64,000 bases of DNA, from the NCBI RefSeq assembly GCF_000281065.1, contig NZ_AKKK01000047.1, forward strand, positions 140,854-204,853, read 5' to 3'. Each line of letters opens with the position of its first letter. Positions within the stretch are counted from its first letter, which is position 1. The position numbers were made by a program, and so were the translations under genes. The stretch comes from Arthrobacter sp. M2012083. GTDB lineage: Bacteria; Actinomycetota; Actinomycetes; Actinomycetales; Micrococcaceae. Below the pieces are notes generated by a model, which did no database searches, was not told the origin of the DNA, and saw only the letters and a list, made by a program, of their open reading frames with translations. Below, piece by piece: positions 1-10,084 of the stretch.

Positions 1-1
1 T

Positions 2-331
2 CCGGGCTCCGGCAAGTGGACCATCAACGGCCGCACGCTGGACAACTACTTCCCTAACAAGCTGCACCAGCAGGACGTCAACGAGCCCTTCAAGATCCTC
101 GATCTCGAAGGCGCCTACGACGTCATCGCCCGTATCCACGGCGGTGGCATCTCCGGCCAGGCCGGTGCGCTGCGCCTCGGTGTTGCTCGCTCGCTGAACG
201 AGATCGACGTCGACAACAACCGCGCCACCCTCAAGAAGGCCGGTTACTTGAGCCGTGACGCCCGCGTCATCGAGCGCAAGAAGGCTGGTCTCAAGAAGGC
301 ACGTAAGGCTCAGCAGTACTCCAAGCGTTAA
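2..331 (+). CDS. rpsI: 30S ribosomal protein S9 (3' part)
   Basis: This is the C-terminal part of ribosomal protein S9 of the small subunit; the 5' end lies outside the window. The reading frame open from base 2 encodes 109 residues beginning PGSGKWTING, with the S9 segments GGGISGQAGALRLGVAR and SRDARVIERKK. It ends in the basic tail QQYSKR, which reaches the P-site tRNA in known ribosomes. The TAA stop is followed by a clear terminator. The gene normally follows rplM; that neighbour would be just upstream. Confidence 0.96.
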   Translation, partial: PGSGKWTINGRTLDNYFPNKLHQQDVNEPFKILDLEGAYDVIARIHGGGISGQAGALRLGVARSLNEIDVDNNRATLKKAGYLSRDARVIERKKAGLKKARKAQQYSKR

Positions 332-344
332 TCTGCGCTTACTC

Positions 345-381
345 GGAAGCCCGTTCCGCCGTTTCGGCGGGGCGGGCTTCC
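345..381 (+). terminator. Rho-independent-type hairpin after rpsI
   Basis: A 16-base arm at 345-360 pairs with 366-381 across a 5-base loop. Only two G-T wobbles interrupt the stem. The sequence after it (cgtcgtttc) is only mildly T-rich. Confidence 0.8.
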
Positions 382-484
382 GTCGTTTCAGAACCGACGC
401 AGGGGAGTCAAGAGGGGCGCCGTGTGTGACCCTCCGGCGGCCCCTTGAACAAGTGCTGTCCCGGCGTCGTCTAAACTTGACCCG

Positions 485-1849
485 ATGTCTAGATTATTTG
501 GAACAGATGGCGTCCGCGGTCTCGCGAACGGATTGCTCACCGCCGAACTGGCTATGCAGCTCGCGCAGGCAGCCGCCGTCGTACTCGGCCATGACCGCAC
601 AAGCGATGGGAGACGGCCGCGCGCCGTCGTCGCCAGGGACCCCCGGGCCAGCGGCGAGTTCCTTGCCGCTGCCGTTGAAGCCGGGCTTTCAAGCTCCGGC
701 ATCGACGTGTACGACGCCGGTGTGCTCCCCACGCCCGCAGCGGCTTACTTGGTGGCAGACCTCGACGCCGACTTCGGAGTCATGCTCTCTGCCTCGCACA
801 ACCCGGCTCCGGACAACGGCATTAAGTTCTTCGCCCGGGGCGGGCAGAAGCTACCGGACGATGTTGAGGACGCCATCGAGGCGCAGCTGGGCAAAGAGCC
901 CCAGCGGCCGGTAGGCGCCGACGTCGGGCGCATCCAGCGGTTCTCAGACGCCGAGGACAGGTACATCGTGCACCTGCTGGGCACCCTTCCCAAACGTTTG
1001 GAGGGCCTGAAGGTGGTCCTGGACTGCGCCCACGGCGCAGCGAGCGGCTGTTCACCGCAGGTGTTCAAGGACGCCGGGGCCGACGTCGTGGTGATCGGGG
1101 CAGAGCCGGACGGCCTGAACATCAACGACGGCGTGGGTTCCACGCATCTGGGTCCGCTGAAGGAAGCGGTGGTCAAGCACGGCGCGGACCTTGGCGTAGC
1201 GCACGACGGCGATGCTGACCGCTGCCTGGCCGTCGACCATGAAGGCAACGAAGTGGACGGCGACCAGATCATGGCGATCCTGGCGCTGGCACTGAAGGAA
1301 GCCGGAAAGCTCAAAGACAACATCCTTGTTGCCACGGTCATGAGCAACCTTGGCCTGAAGATCGCCCTGCGCGATGCCGGCATCACCATCCGGGAGACCG
1401 GTGTTGGCGACCGTTATGTCCTGGAAGAGATGCGCGACGGCGGGTACAACCTTGGTGGCGAACAGTCCGGCCATGTGATCTTCTCGGACTTCGCCACCAC
1501 GGGTGACGGTGTCCTGACCGGACTCCAGCTTGCCGCGCAGGTTGCGCTCACGGGTCGCAGCCTCAAGGACCTTTCGAGCGCCATGACCAAGCTTCCGCAG
1601 ATCATGATCAACGTCAAGGACGTGGATAAGGCTCGTGCCGCCACGGATGAGGGCGTGGCCCAGGCCGTTGCGGCAGCGGAGCTTGAACTGGGTGAGACCG
1701 GCCGTGTGCTGCTCCGCCCCTCAGGTACAGAAGCGTTGGTCCGTGTCATGGTGGAAGCCGCCGACATGGAAACAGCAGAGCGGATCTGCAAGGGTCTTGC
1801 TGCCGTGGTCAAGGACCGGCTGGGTGCGCCCAGCGAATTGGCAGTCTAG
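485..1849 (+). CDS. glmM: Phosphoglucosamine mutase GlmM
   Basis: GlmM interconverts glucosamine-6-phosphate and glucosamine-1-phosphate on the way to UDP-GlcNAc for peptidoglycan. The 454-residue length is normal for the family. The phosphoserine loop SASHNP puts the catalytic Ser at 104; the metal loop DGDADR is at 241-246, the sugar-binding GEQSGH at 325-330 and the phosphate-binding RPSGTE at 411-416. The start is MSRLFGTDGVRG, the usual N-terminus. No Shine-Dalgarno is visible. A TAAACT hexamer (472-477) ends 7 nt before the ATG, so the mRNA is probably leaderless. The upstream GlcN-6-P supplier glmS is in the same window. Confidence 0.97.
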   Translation: MSRLFGTDGVRGLANGLLTAELAMQLAQAAAVVLGHDRTSDGRRPRAVVARDPRASGEFLAAAVEAGLSSSGIDVYDAGVLPTPAAAYLVADLDADFGVMLSASHNPAPDNGIKFFARGGQKLPDDVEDAIEAQLGKEPQRPVGADVGRIQRFSDAEDRYIVHLLGTLPKRLEGLKVVLDCAHGAASGCSPQVFKDAGADVVVIGAEPDGLNINDGVGSTHLGPLKEAVVKHGADLGVAHDGDADRCLAVDHEGNEVDGDQIMAILALALKEAGKLKDNILVATVMSNLGLKIALRDAGITIRETGVGDRYVLEEMRDGGYNLGGEQSGHVIFSDFATTGDGVLTGLQLAAQVALTGRSLKDLSSAMTKLPQIMINVKDVDKARAATDEGVAQAVAAAELELGETGRVLLRPSGTEALVRVMVEAADMETAERICKGLAAVVKDRLGAPSELAV

Positions 1850-1864
1850 GAAAGCACACTTTTT

Positions 1865-1904
1865 GGCCCGCTATCTTGCTCCAGCTGAAGCAGGGGAGCG
1901 GGCC
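1865..1904. terminator. Bidirectional terminator between glmM and the M15 peptidase gene
   Basis: The 8-base arms ggcccgct (1865-1872) and agcgggcc (1897-1904) pair perfectly, with partial pairing inside the loop. A TTTT run precedes the hairpin, which suits the minus-strand gene. It lies between two convergent genes. Confidence 0.6.
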
Positions 1905-1919
1905 TCGGTGTTTAAGAAA

Positions 1920-2792
1920 CTAGAGGTAGTCCGGCGCTGCTTCGAGCCCGAAGTACTCTTCCACGGTGGCAATGCCGCGCGTGGCCATATCCGTGGCTGC
2001 CTCCACGCCGATGTAGCGCAGGTGCCAGGACTCGTAAAAGTACCCGGTGGTGTCGTGGAACATCCACGGATACCGGACCACAAAGCCGAACTTGTGGGCG
2101 TTGGCTTTCGCCCACACAGCGGCGGGTTGTTCGGCAAAGCAAGGTTGGAAGCTGCAGGCTCCCGCGCCGTCGCCAATGTCGAAGGACCAGCCGGTCTGGT
2201 GCTCTGAGTGCCCTGGCCGGGCGGACGCGCGGTCCGCTGTAGCCTGACCGGTACTGGCTACGTACCCGTTGTACGTGGTCACTTGGGTGGAATAAGAACG
2301 GTAACCAGAGGCCAGTGTCATGATGACGCCCTCCGCGGCTGCGGCGCCGAACATCTTTTCTGCGGCAGACGCCGTCGTGCTGTTAAGCAAAGCCGCTTCA
2401 CCGCTGACGGCGAGCCGTACGCCCGGCTGCACCAAATCTGTCGGAACGAAGTCCTGGGGGGCCAATGGCCTGTGCTTGTTGACGACAACCCAAGGACTCG
2501 CCGGATCCGTCAGTGAGTGCTGAGGGGCTACGGAATGCGAGGGGGCGGTGCTGGCAGGTATGTCGCTGGAGGGTGCAGGCTCAACGGGTACCGCAACGGG
2601 TCCAGGCTCGGTAGGCGTGGCCACGGAAGGCGTTGCGGAGGCCGAAGGGACCTCGCTGGCGGCGTTTGCGGCCACAGGGGAGGGAGCGGTGCTGTCCGGC
2701 GTGCAGGCGGCGAGGGCGGCCATTCCTGCACCAGCGGTCAGCAGGCTCGCGAAAACCCTCCGGCTGGGCAGTGGTTGGGGATTGTTCTGCAA
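1920..2792 (-). CDS. M15-family D-alanyl-D-alanine carboxypeptidase, predicted lipoprotein
   Basis: This is a VanY-type zinc peptidase expected to trim peptidoglycan stem peptides outside the membrane. The N-terminus has a twin-arginine-like RR followed by a hydrophobic stretch and the lipobox LAAC with Cys30, so it should be lipid-anchored. A Pro/Ser/Ala/Thr-rich linker covers residues about 31-95. The catalytic domain follows with SGYRS (162-166), the zinc motif H198...D205 in GHSEHQTGWSFD, and E254-S-W-H257. The start is a TTG (top-strand 2790-2792), one base after the coaA stop, with GAGGAAGG about 6 nt upstream, so it is translated as the second gene of a coaA operon. Which peptide bond it cleaves is not shown by sequence. 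Confidence 0.88.
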   Translation of the reverse strand: MQNNPQPLPSRRVFASLLTAGAGMAALAACTPDSTAPSPVAANAASEVPSASATPSVATPTEPGPVAVPVEPAPSSDIPASTAPSHSVAPQHSLTDPASPWVVVNKHRPLAPQDFVPTDLVQPGVRLAVSGEAALLNSTTASAAEKMFGAAAAEGVIMTLASGYRSYSTQVTTYNGYVASTGQATADRASARPGHSEHQTGWSFDIGDGAGACSFQPCFAEQPAAVWAKANAHKFGFVVRYPWMFHDTTGYFYESWHLRYIGVEAATDMATRGIATVEEYFGLEAAPDYL

Positions 2793-2793
2793 G

Positions 2794-3765
2794 CTAGACC
2801 TTCCTCAGCAACATGCGGCGGATGGAGTGGTCTGCGTCTTTGGTAAGGACCAATTGTGCACGTCCCCGGGTAGGAAGTACGTTCTCTTCGAGGTTTGGCT
2901 CGTTGATGCGTTTCCAAATGCCGCGCGCGGTGGATTCGGCGTCGTCGTCGGACAGCGTGGCGTAGCGGTGGAAGTAGGACTCGGGCTGGGCGAAGGCTGT
3001 GGTCCGCAGCTTCCGGAAGCGGTCTACGTACCACTCCTCGATGTAGGACGTCTTGGCGTCCACATAGATGGAGAAATCGAAGAAGTCGCTGACGGCCAGT
3101 CCTTGTTTCCCGTCCATGCGCGGACGGGCGGGGGCCAGGACGTTGAGGCCTTCCACGATCAGGACATCCGGACGCCGCACCACCACTTCCTTGCCTGGCA
3201 CGATGTCGTAGGTGACGTGGGAATACCAAGGGGCGCGGACCTCCTCAGCACCGCCTTTGACTTCCGAGACGAAGCGAAGAAGGCCGCGGCGGTCATAGGA
3301 TTCCGGGAATCCCTTTCGCTCCAGTAGATGCCGTCTTTTCAGCTCGGCCAAGGGGTAGAGAAAGCCATCTGTGGTGATGAGTTCAACGTTGGGAGTTCCA
3401 GGCCAGCGCCGGAGCATTTCGCGGAGCACACGGGCGATGGTGGACTTGCCGACTGCAACTGAACCGGCAACGCCGATCACGAACGGCGTGCGTTGCGTCT
3501 GCTCACCCAGGAAGGTGGTGGTGGCTGCGTGCAACTGGTGGGATGCCTCGACGTACAGGTGCAGGAGGCGTGACAGCGGGAGGTAGACCTCCCGGACTTC
3601 CTTCATGTCCAGGGGATCGCCGAGGCCGCGGAGACGGAAAATGTCCTCTTCGTTGAGGGGCTGCTCCATCTGCGCTGCAAGCCGGGACCACGTTTGACGG
3701 TCCAGCTCTACAAACGGGGAAGCGCCGTCGCCATTAGCTTCGGTGCGTTGCAAAGTCACGCTCAT
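2794..3765 (-). CDS. coaA: Type I pantothenate kinase CoaA
   Basis: CoaA phosphorylates pantothenate in the first committed step of coenzyme A synthesis. The P-loop GVAGSVAVGKST is at residues 98-109, followed by family motifs TTDGFLYP and SHVTYDIVPG. A longer reading frame exists upstream, but the family-like start is MSVTLQRTE, where GGAGGG sits 8 nt before the ATG; this gives 323 residues. It is divergent from glmS across 139 bases and leads an operon with the M15 peptidase. The link between CoA and a wall peptidase is positional only. Confidence 0.95.
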   Translation of the reverse strand: MSVTLQRTEANGDGASPFVELDRQTWSRLAAQMEQPLNEEDIFRLRGLGDPLDMKEVREVYLPLSRLLHLYVEASHQLHAATTTFLGEQTQRTPFVIGVAGSVAVGKSTIARVLREMLRRWPGTPNVELITTDGFLYPLAELKRRHLLERKGFPESYDRRGLLRFVSEVKGGAEEVRAPWYSHVTYDIVPGKEVVVRRPDVLIVEGLNVLAPARPRMDGKQGLAVSDFFDFSIYVDAKTSYIEEWYVDRFRKLRTTAFAQPESYFHRYATLSDDDAESTARGIWKRINEPNLEENVLPTRGRAQLVLTKDADHSIRRMLLRKV

Positions 3766-3904
3766 GATTCTGCCCTCCGCGGGGCAGATCAGGAAATGCA
3801 GGGCGACTGGCAGGTGAATTATGAGTGGCAGCTCTCGCACAAAGAGGGGCCAGAGGGGGGATGTCCCACATCAGTTGTTTGCACTAGCCGCTAGGCTTGT
3901 ACCC

Positions 3905-5788
3905 ATGTGTGGAATCGTAGGCTATGTTGGCAATTCGTCTCGCAAGGCAGCTGGATACAGCGCTCTTGACGTTGTGGTGGAAGGGCTGCGCCGTCTGGAA
4001 TACCGCGGCTATGACTCCGCCGGCGTCGCAGTAGTCGCTGATGGGACCATCTCGTCCCGTAAAAAGTCCGGCAAGCTGAGCAACTTGATCGCAGAACTGG
4101 AAGCAAGTCCCGTTCCTGAGTCCCTGACCGGTATTGGCCATACCCGTTGGGCTACGCACGGTGGACCCACCGACCGTAACGCACACCCACACCTTTCCGA
4201 CGGCGGCAAGCTGGCGGTCATTCACAACGGCATCATTGAGAACTTCGCTGAGCTTAAGCAGGAACTGCTGGGCAAGGGCGTCACCTTCGAGTCGGAAACC
4301 GACACTGAAGTTGCGGCCGCCCTTATCGGTGACATCTTCCGCAACCAGCTCAATGGCGACGGCGGCAACCTCACCGAGGCGATGCGCCTGGCTTGCCAGC
4401 GACTCGAAGGCGCTTTCACCCTTCTCGCGGTCCACGCGGACCAGCCCGACGTCGTCGTGGCCGCCCGCCGCAACTCCCCGTTGGTGGTGGGCTTGGGCGA
4501 TGGCGAGAACTTCCTCGGCTCCGACGTTTCCGGATTCATCGACTACACCCGCCGTGCCGTGGAACTGGGACAGGACCAAATTGTCACCATCACCGCGGAC
4601 ACCGTGGAGATCACCGACTTCTTTGGCGCTCCGGCCGAGGGCAAGGAATACCACGTTGACTGGGACCCGGCTTCGGCCGAAAAGGGTGGATTCAGCTCCT
4701 TCATGGAGAAGGAAATCCACGACCAGCCTGACGCCGTAGCGCAGACCCTCCTGGGCCGCTCTGACCTCAACGGCAAGCTAACCCTTGACGAAGTCCGCAT
4801 CGATCCTGAGCTCCTCAAGCAGGTGGACAAGATCATCGTGCTGGCTTGCGGTACCGCAGCCTACGCAGGCCTCGTGGCCAAGTACGCAATCGAAAACTGG
4901 TGCCGGATTCCCACCGAGGTGGAGCTCGCACACGAGTTCCGCTACCGCGACCCCATCGTTGACTCCAACACGCTGGTGGTTTCCATCAGCCAGTCGGGCG
5001 AGACCATGGACACGCTGATGGCTGTCCGCTACGCCCGCGAGCAGGGCGCCAAGACAATCTCCATTTGCAACACCAACGGTTCAACCATCCCGCGTGAATC
5101 CGACGCCGTGCTCTACACGCACGCAGGCCCGGAAATCGCCGTCGCGTCCACCAAGGCATTCCTGGCGCAGATCACAGCGGCGTATCTGCTCGGCCTGTAC
5201 CTGGCCCAGCTGCGGGGCAACATCTTCTCCGGACAGATCAAGGACGTCCTCGCGGACCTCAACAAGATCCCGGCCAAGATCCAGAAAATCCTGGACAACG
5301 CAGGGCCCCTGCGCGAGCTGGCCCGCAGCATGAAGGACGAGAAGTCCGTCCTGTTCCTGGGCCGCCACGTTGGCTACCCCGTAGCCCTCGAAGGTGCCTT
5401 GAAGCTCAAGGAAATCGCCTACATCCATGCTGAAGGCTTCGCCGCAGGCGAGCTCAAGCATGGTCCGATCGCCCTGATCGACGACGGCCAGCCGGTTTTC
5501 GTTGTTGTCCCGTCCCCGCGTGGCCGCGATTCCCTGCATTCCAAGGTAGTCAGCAACATCCAGGAAGTCCGCGCACGTGGTGCCCGAACCCTGGTGATCG
5601 CTGAAGAGGGCGACGAATCGGTCAAGGATTACGCTGAGCACGTGTTCTACGTACCGGAGACTCCCACTCTGCTGATGCCGCTGCTCACCACTGTTCCGCT
5701 GCAGATCTTTGCTGCTGAGCTCGCTGGTGCCAAGGGTTACGACGTCGATCAGCCGCGTAACCTGGCCAAGAGCGTGACCGTAGAATAA
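3905..5788 (+). CDS. glmS: Glutamine-fructose-6-phosphate aminotransferase GlmS
   Basis: GlmS makes glucosamine-6-phosphate from fructose-6-phosphate and glutamine, feeding GlmM. The start is fixed by chemistry: the protein must begin MCGIVGYVG so that Cys2 becomes the N-terminal nucleophile of the class II glutaminase domain. A longer upstream frame is therefore rejected. The 627 residues comprise glutaminase (about 1-240) and two SIS isomerase domains (about 290-620), with SQSGET in the first and the C-terminal [20 protein letters not shown] hexamer (3892-3897) lies 7 nt before the ATG and no Shine-Dalgarno is seen. No glmS ribozyme is apparent in the short leader. acpS follows 4 bases after the stop. 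Confidence 0.97.
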
Positions 5789-5792
5789 CGCC

Positions 5793-6140
5793 ATGATCGT
5801 TGGCATTGGCGTAGACGTCGTAGACATCGAGCGGTTCGGTCGGCAGTTGGAACGGACACCGGGACTCCGGGACCGATTGTTTGTTCCTGCCGAGCGGGAA
5901 CTCAACACCCGGTCGCTGGCCGCGCGTTTTGCTGCCAAGGAAGCCGTGGCCAAGGTGCTGGGCGCTCCGGCGGGCATGAACTGGCAGGACTGCTGGATCG
6001 GCTTGGACGAGAACGGACCCACCGTTCAAGTCAAGGGGACAGTGCTTGCCGTGGCTGAGGCCAAGGGCGTCAAGCGCTGGCACTTGTCCATGAGCCACGA
6101 CGGCGGCATAGCCACGGCGACTGTCCTCGCCGAGGGCTAA
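5793..6140 (+). CDS. acpS: Holo-[acyl-carrier-protein] synthase AcpS
   Basis: AcpS transfers 4'-phosphopantetheine from CoA to acyl carrier protein. The 115-residue protein has the diagnostic [10 protein letters not shown] near the N-terminus, with the Mg-binding Asp, and [15 protein letters not shown] with the Glu-Ala-Lys core. It starts 4 bases after glmS and is followed 17 bases later by nnr, so the three genes look co-transcribed. The C-terminal [13 protein letters not shown] matches family members. Confidence 0.94.
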
Positions 6141-6157
6141 GCGAACTTCATAAAGCA

Positions 6158-7735
6158 ATGATCAGCGCCTTCACCGGACTACAGATCAGGGATGCGGAAC
6201 AGCCGCTCCTGGTTTCCGGTGAGGGCGCTGTTCTGATGCAACGGGCAGCTTATGGCCTGGCCCAGGCCGTGGTTCGCGAGGTCAAAAGCAGGCGCAAGCT
6301 TGCAGGCGCCAGTGTCACGGTGCTGGCCGGCAAGGGCAACAATGGCGGCGACGGCCTTTTCGCTGCGGCTATGTTGGCCCGTCGCGGAATGCGCACGACG
6401 GCGGTACTCGCCGCAGCTGAGGTGCATCAGGATGCGCTGGCTGCTTTTGTCGCAGCTGGCGGGCGTGTTGTCCAGCTGGAGGCCTCGAACGCCGAAGAGC
6501 TTGCAGTCCTGTGCGCGGGTGATGACTGCATCATTGACGCGCTGCTCGGGACCGGGGCACGCGGGGGATTGAGGGAAGCTCCGGCCGAATTGGTGGCGTC
6601 CCTCCAAGAGCTTCGTCCCCGTTTGGTGGTGGCATGCGACCTCCCCAGTGGACTGGACGCCAACAGCGGGGAAGTGCATTGGCCTGTCCTGGACGCGGAT
6701 ATCACCGTGACATTTGGTGGTATCAAAGCCGGGCTCATGGCGGATCCGGGGGAGGGCTGTGCAGGCCGCATAGAGCTAGTGCCGATCGGGATCGGGAAAT
6801 CCTTGGAACACGCCAACCCTGAGCTTCGCCGTCTCACTGACTTGGACCTTGGCGCTTTGCTGCCCAAGCCCGGCCGACGTGCGCACAAATACTCGCGGGG
6901 CGTCCTGGGAGTAGTGGCAGGTTCGGTGCGTTTCGCGGGAGCTGCCACTCTGAGCGTTCACGCCGCGGCTCTCGCCGGAGTGGGCATGGTGCGCTACCTT
7001 GGGCCGCAATCTGCGGCCCAACTGGTTCTCGCCCGAACTCCGGAAGCCTTGTGGGAGACGGATCATCCCGGCCGTGTCCAAGTCTGGTTGCTGGGGTCCG
7101 GGGTTGATGGCGAGGAACAACTGCAGCGTGCGAAGGAAGCCGGCACTTCGGCCCTCGCTGACGATTTGCCGGTGGTCGTCGACGCCGGAGCCTTGAGTCT
7201 CTTGCCGGAACGCTGCCCCGCTCAGTGGATACTGACACCCCATGCCGGCGAGCTGGCTACCTTGCTGAACTCGCTTCCTGCCACGGGGGAAGTGAAGGTG
7301 ACCCGGGGCGACGTCGAATCCCGGCCTCTCCACTTCGTGCGGCAGGCCGCCGAGCGGACCGGTGCAACCGTGCTCCTGAAGGGTGCCACCACACTGGTGT
7401 CGTCGCCGTCGGGCGTGGTGTTCAGCCAATCCGAAGGCACCGCCTGGATGGCCACCGCAGGGAGCGGCGATGTCCTGGCCGGCGTTCTGGGCGCCCTGCT
7501 GGCGCAGGCTGCAGAGTCCATCCGGAACGACGACGGCGCATATGCGGCCTTGGGTCTGGACCCTGCCGACCGCTGGGCTGCCCTGGCCGCGGTTGCTGCG
7601 AGCGTCCACGGCAGGGCTGGTGCTCTGGCATCGGCAGATTTCGACGGGGGACCCCTTACAGCCTCGGCGATCGCGGCAGCTGTACCCCGCGTTATTGGTT
7701 CGCTCAGCGCGGAATACGACCCAACAAGACCGTAA
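6158..7735 (+). CDS. nnr: Bifunctional NAD(P)HX epimerase/dehydratase Nnr
   Basis: This enzyme repairs hydrated NADH and NADPH. The N-terminal YjeF epimerase domain (about 1-215) carries GNNGGDG at 60-66 and DLPSGLDA at 161-168. The C-terminal ribokinase-fold dehydratase (about 235-515) carries TPHAGE at 360-365 and GSGDVLAG at 435-442. The fused architecture and 525 residues are typical of bacterial Nnr. The position directly after acpS and near alr/tsaE is common in actinobacteria. No terminator is obvious between it and glgX. Confidence 0.94.
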   Translation: MISAFTGLQIRDAEQPLLVSGEGAVLMQRAAYGLAQAVVREVKSRRKLAGASVTVLAGKGNNGGDGLFAAAMLARRGMRTTAVLAAAEVHQDALAAFVAAGGRVVQLEASNAEELAVLCAGDDCIIDALLGTGARGGLREAPAELVASLQELRPRLVVACDLPSGLDANSGEVHWPVLDADITVTFGGIKAGLMADPGEGCAGRIELVPIGIGKSLEHANPELRRLTDLDLGALLPKPGRRAHKYSRGVLGVVAGSVRFAGAATLSVHAAALAGVGMVRYLGPQSAAQLVLARTPEALWETDHPGRVQVWLLGSGVDGEEQLQRAKEAGTSALADDLPVVVDAGALSLLPERCPAQWILTPHAGELATLLNSLPATGEVKVTRGDVESRPLHFVRQAAERTGATVLLKGATTLVSSPSGVVFSQSEGTAWMATAGSGDVLAGVLGALLAQAAESIRNDDGAYAALGLDPADRWAALAAVAASVHGRAGALASADFDGGPLTASAIAAAVPRVIGSLSAEYDPTRP

Positions 7736-7804
7736 GGTTGCTGTCGGTGTCTGGGGGCTTGAGTAGGCTTGCAACAGTTGTTCGCATCATCAAGAGGAGA
7801 ACGC

Positions 7805-10084
7805 ATGGAAGTCTGGCCTGGATCGGCTTATCCGTTGGGTGCCACCTTTGACGGCACCGGCACCAACTTCGCGCTGTTTAGCGAGAAGGCCGAAAAAGTG
7901 GAATTGTGTCTCTTCGACGACGACGGCGGGGAAGTCCGCGTAGACGTTACCGAAGTGGATGGTTACGTATGGCACTGTTATCTGCCGCAGGTTCAACCTG
8001 GCCAGAAGTACGGCTATAGGGTTCACGGCCCTTACGACCCCGACGCCGGCCAACGCTTCAACCCCAACAAACTGCTGCTGGATCCTTACGCAAAGGCCAT
8101 CCACCGGCAGATCGACTGGGACCCGTCCCTGTTCTCGTACAACATGGGAGACCCGGACTCCCGCAACGACGAGGACTCGGCGCCGCACATGATGCTGGGC
8201 GTGGTCATCAACCCGTTCTTCGACTGGGACGGCGATAAGCTCCTGCGGATTCCGTACCACAAGTCCGTGATCTATGAGGCACATGTCAAGGGCCTTACCC
8301 AGCTGCACCCGGAGGTGCCCGAGGAGCAGCGCGGCACGTATGCCGGCGTCGCCCATCCAGCGGTTATTTCCCATCTGCAGAAGCTGGGGATCACGGCCAT
8401 CGAACTCATGCCGGTGCACCAGTTCGTCAATGACGGCATCTTGCAGGACAAGGGCCTGAACAACTACTGGGGCTACAACACCATCGGTTTCTTTGCACCC
8501 CACAACAGCTACAGCTCCAAGGGTGATACCGGACAGCAGGTCCAGGACTTCAAGGCCATGGTGCGGGCGTTGCACACAGCTGGCATCGAGGTCATCCTCG
8601 ACGTCGTGTACAACCACACAGCCGAGGGAAACCACCTTGGACCCACGCTGTCCTTCAAGGGCATCGATAACTCCGCGTACTACCGCCTGGTGGAAGACGA
8701 CCAGAAGTACTACATGGACTACACCGGCACGGGCAACTCGCTCAATGTCCGCAGCCCCCACTCCCTCCAGCTGCTCATGGACTCCCTGCGGTACTGGGTG
8801 ACCGAGATGCACGTTGACGGATTCCGCTTCGACCTCGCATCCACACTGGCCCGTGAGTTCTACGATGTGGACAAGCTGTCCACCTTCTTCGAACTCATCC
8901 AACAGGACCCGGTGGTCTCCCAGGTGAAGCTGATTGCCGAGCCTTGGGACGTTGGGCCCGGCGGCTACCAAGTGGGCAACTTCCCTCCCCAGTGGACAGA
9001 GTGGAACGGCCAATACCGCGACACGGTCCGCGACTTCTGGCGCGGCGAGCCTTCCACCTTGGGCGAGTTCGCATCCCGGTTGACAGGCTCGGCGGACCTC
9101 TACGAGCACTCCGGGCGTCGCCCCGTGGCCTCGATCAACTTCGTCACCGCCCATGATGGCTTCACACTGGCCGACCTTGTGTCCTACAACGAGAAGCACA
9201 ACGAGGCCAACGGTGAGGGCAACAACGACGGCGAATCCCACAACCGTTCCTGGAATTGCGGTGTGGAAGGGCCCACGGATGATCCCACGGTCCTTGGCTT
9301 AAGGGCACGCCAGCAGCGCAACTTCATTGCCTCGCTGTTCCTGTCCCAGGGTGTTCCCATGCTTCTGCACGGCGACGAACTCGGCAGGACGCAGAACGGC
9401 AACAACAACGGCTACTGCCAGGATTCCGAGCTCACCTGGATCAACTGGGACAACGTGGACCAGCCCCTGATTGAGTTCACAGCAGCGGTCAGCGCACTCC
9501 GGGCCAAACACCCCAGCCTACGCCGCAGCCGATTCTTCGATGGCCGTCCGGTGTTGCGTGGTGAGGGCGAACGTCTCCCGGACATCGTATGGCTGGACGC
9601 TGACGCGAGCACCATGACGCCGTCCGATTGGGACGAAGCCCTGGGACGCTCTGTGGGCGTGTTCCTTAATGGCGACGGTATCCATGGCCGGGATACGCAG
9701 GGCCGACGGATCACTGACGTCAACTTCCTGCTGTACTTCAACGCCGACCAGGACGAAGTAGGATTCCGGATTCCTTCGGATGAGTACGCGCCCGCTTGGG
9801 ATGTCATGATCGATACCGCTGGAGAAGGGGCTGAAGCGGGGGTCATCAAGCCCGACCAGATCCTGATGGTTGGCGGTAAGTCACTGGTGGTGCTCCGCGC
9901 GCACAGCACGCCGGAAATTGAACCGGATCACTCAGTTGCTGCTTCCCTTGCCGCGCTGACCCAGACGAGCACTCCGGAGACGGCGTCCATCACCGCCCCC
10001 GCGGTGACGTCGTTGCCGTTCGATTACAAGGGCGTTGCGCCCGAGGGCAATGACGAAGATGAAGCGAAGGAGTCGGACGCATGA
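7805..10084 (+). CDS. glgX: Glycogen debranching enzyme GlgX/TreX
   Basis: This GH13 isoamylase-type enzyme hydrolyses alpha-1,6 branches of glycogen, releasing linear maltodextrins for TreY. It has an N-terminal CBM48-like region (GATFDGTGTNFALFSEKAE). GH13 motifs follow: DVVYNH, VDGFRFD with the nucleophile Asp, AEPWD with the acid Glu, and TAHDGF with the third carboxylate. I start at ATG 7805 (MEVWPGSAYPLG), with GAGGAG about 6 nt upstream; the longer frame adds 12 unsupported residues. The protein is 759 residues with a loosely conserved acidic tail. Its stop overlaps the treY start (ATGA), the first sign of the treX-treY-treZ operon. Confidence 0.94.
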   Translation: MEVWPGSAYPLGATFDGTGTNFALFSEKAEKVELCLFDDDGGEVRVDVTEVDGYVWHCYLPQVQPGQKYGYRVHGPYDPDAGQRFNPNKLLLDPYAKAIHRQIDWDPSLFSYNMGDPDSRNDEDSAPHMMLGVVINPFFDWDGDKLLRIPYHKSVIYEAHVKGLTQLHPEVPEEQRGTYAGVAHPAVISHLQKLGITAIELMPVHQFVNDGILQDKGLNNYWGYNTIGFFAPHNSYSSKGDTGQQVQDFKAMVRALHTAGIEVILDVVYNHTAEGNHLGPTLSFKGIDNSAYYRLVEDDQKYYMDYTGTGNSLNVRSPHSLQLLMDSLRYWVTEMHVDGFRFDLASTLAREFYDVDKLSTFFELIQQDPVVSQVKLIAEPWDVGPGGYQVGNFPPQWTEWNGQYRDTVRDFWRGEPSTLGEFASRLTGSADLYEHSGRRPVASINFVTAHDGFTLADLVSYNEKHNEANGEGNNDGESHNRSWNCGVEGPTDDPTVLGLRARQQRNFIASLFLSQGVPMLLHGDELGRTQNGNNNGYCQDSELTWINWDNVDQPLIEFTAAVSALRAKHPSLRRSRFFDGRPVLRGEGERLPDIVWLDADASTMTPSDWDEALGRSVGVFLNGDGIHGRDTQGRRITDVNFLLYFNADQDEVGFRIPSDEYAPAWDVMIDTAGEGAEAGVIKPDQILMVGGKSLVVLRAHSTPEIEPDHSVAASLAALTQTSTPETASITAPAVTSLPFDYKGVAPEGNDEDEAKESDA

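Noticed and set aside
3821..3904. N-terminal extension of GlmS
   Set aside because: The glutaminase nucleophile must be the N-terminal Cys after Met removal, which fixes the start at 3905.
3766..3904. glmS ribozyme or riboswitch between coaA and glmS
   Set aside because: The gap is only 139 bases, the likely glmS transcript is leaderless, and no ribozyme-like fold is visible.
7790..9241. Antisense 483-codon open frame over glgX
   Set aside because: GH13 motifs on the plus strand explain the region; the reverse frame is a codon-bias shadow.
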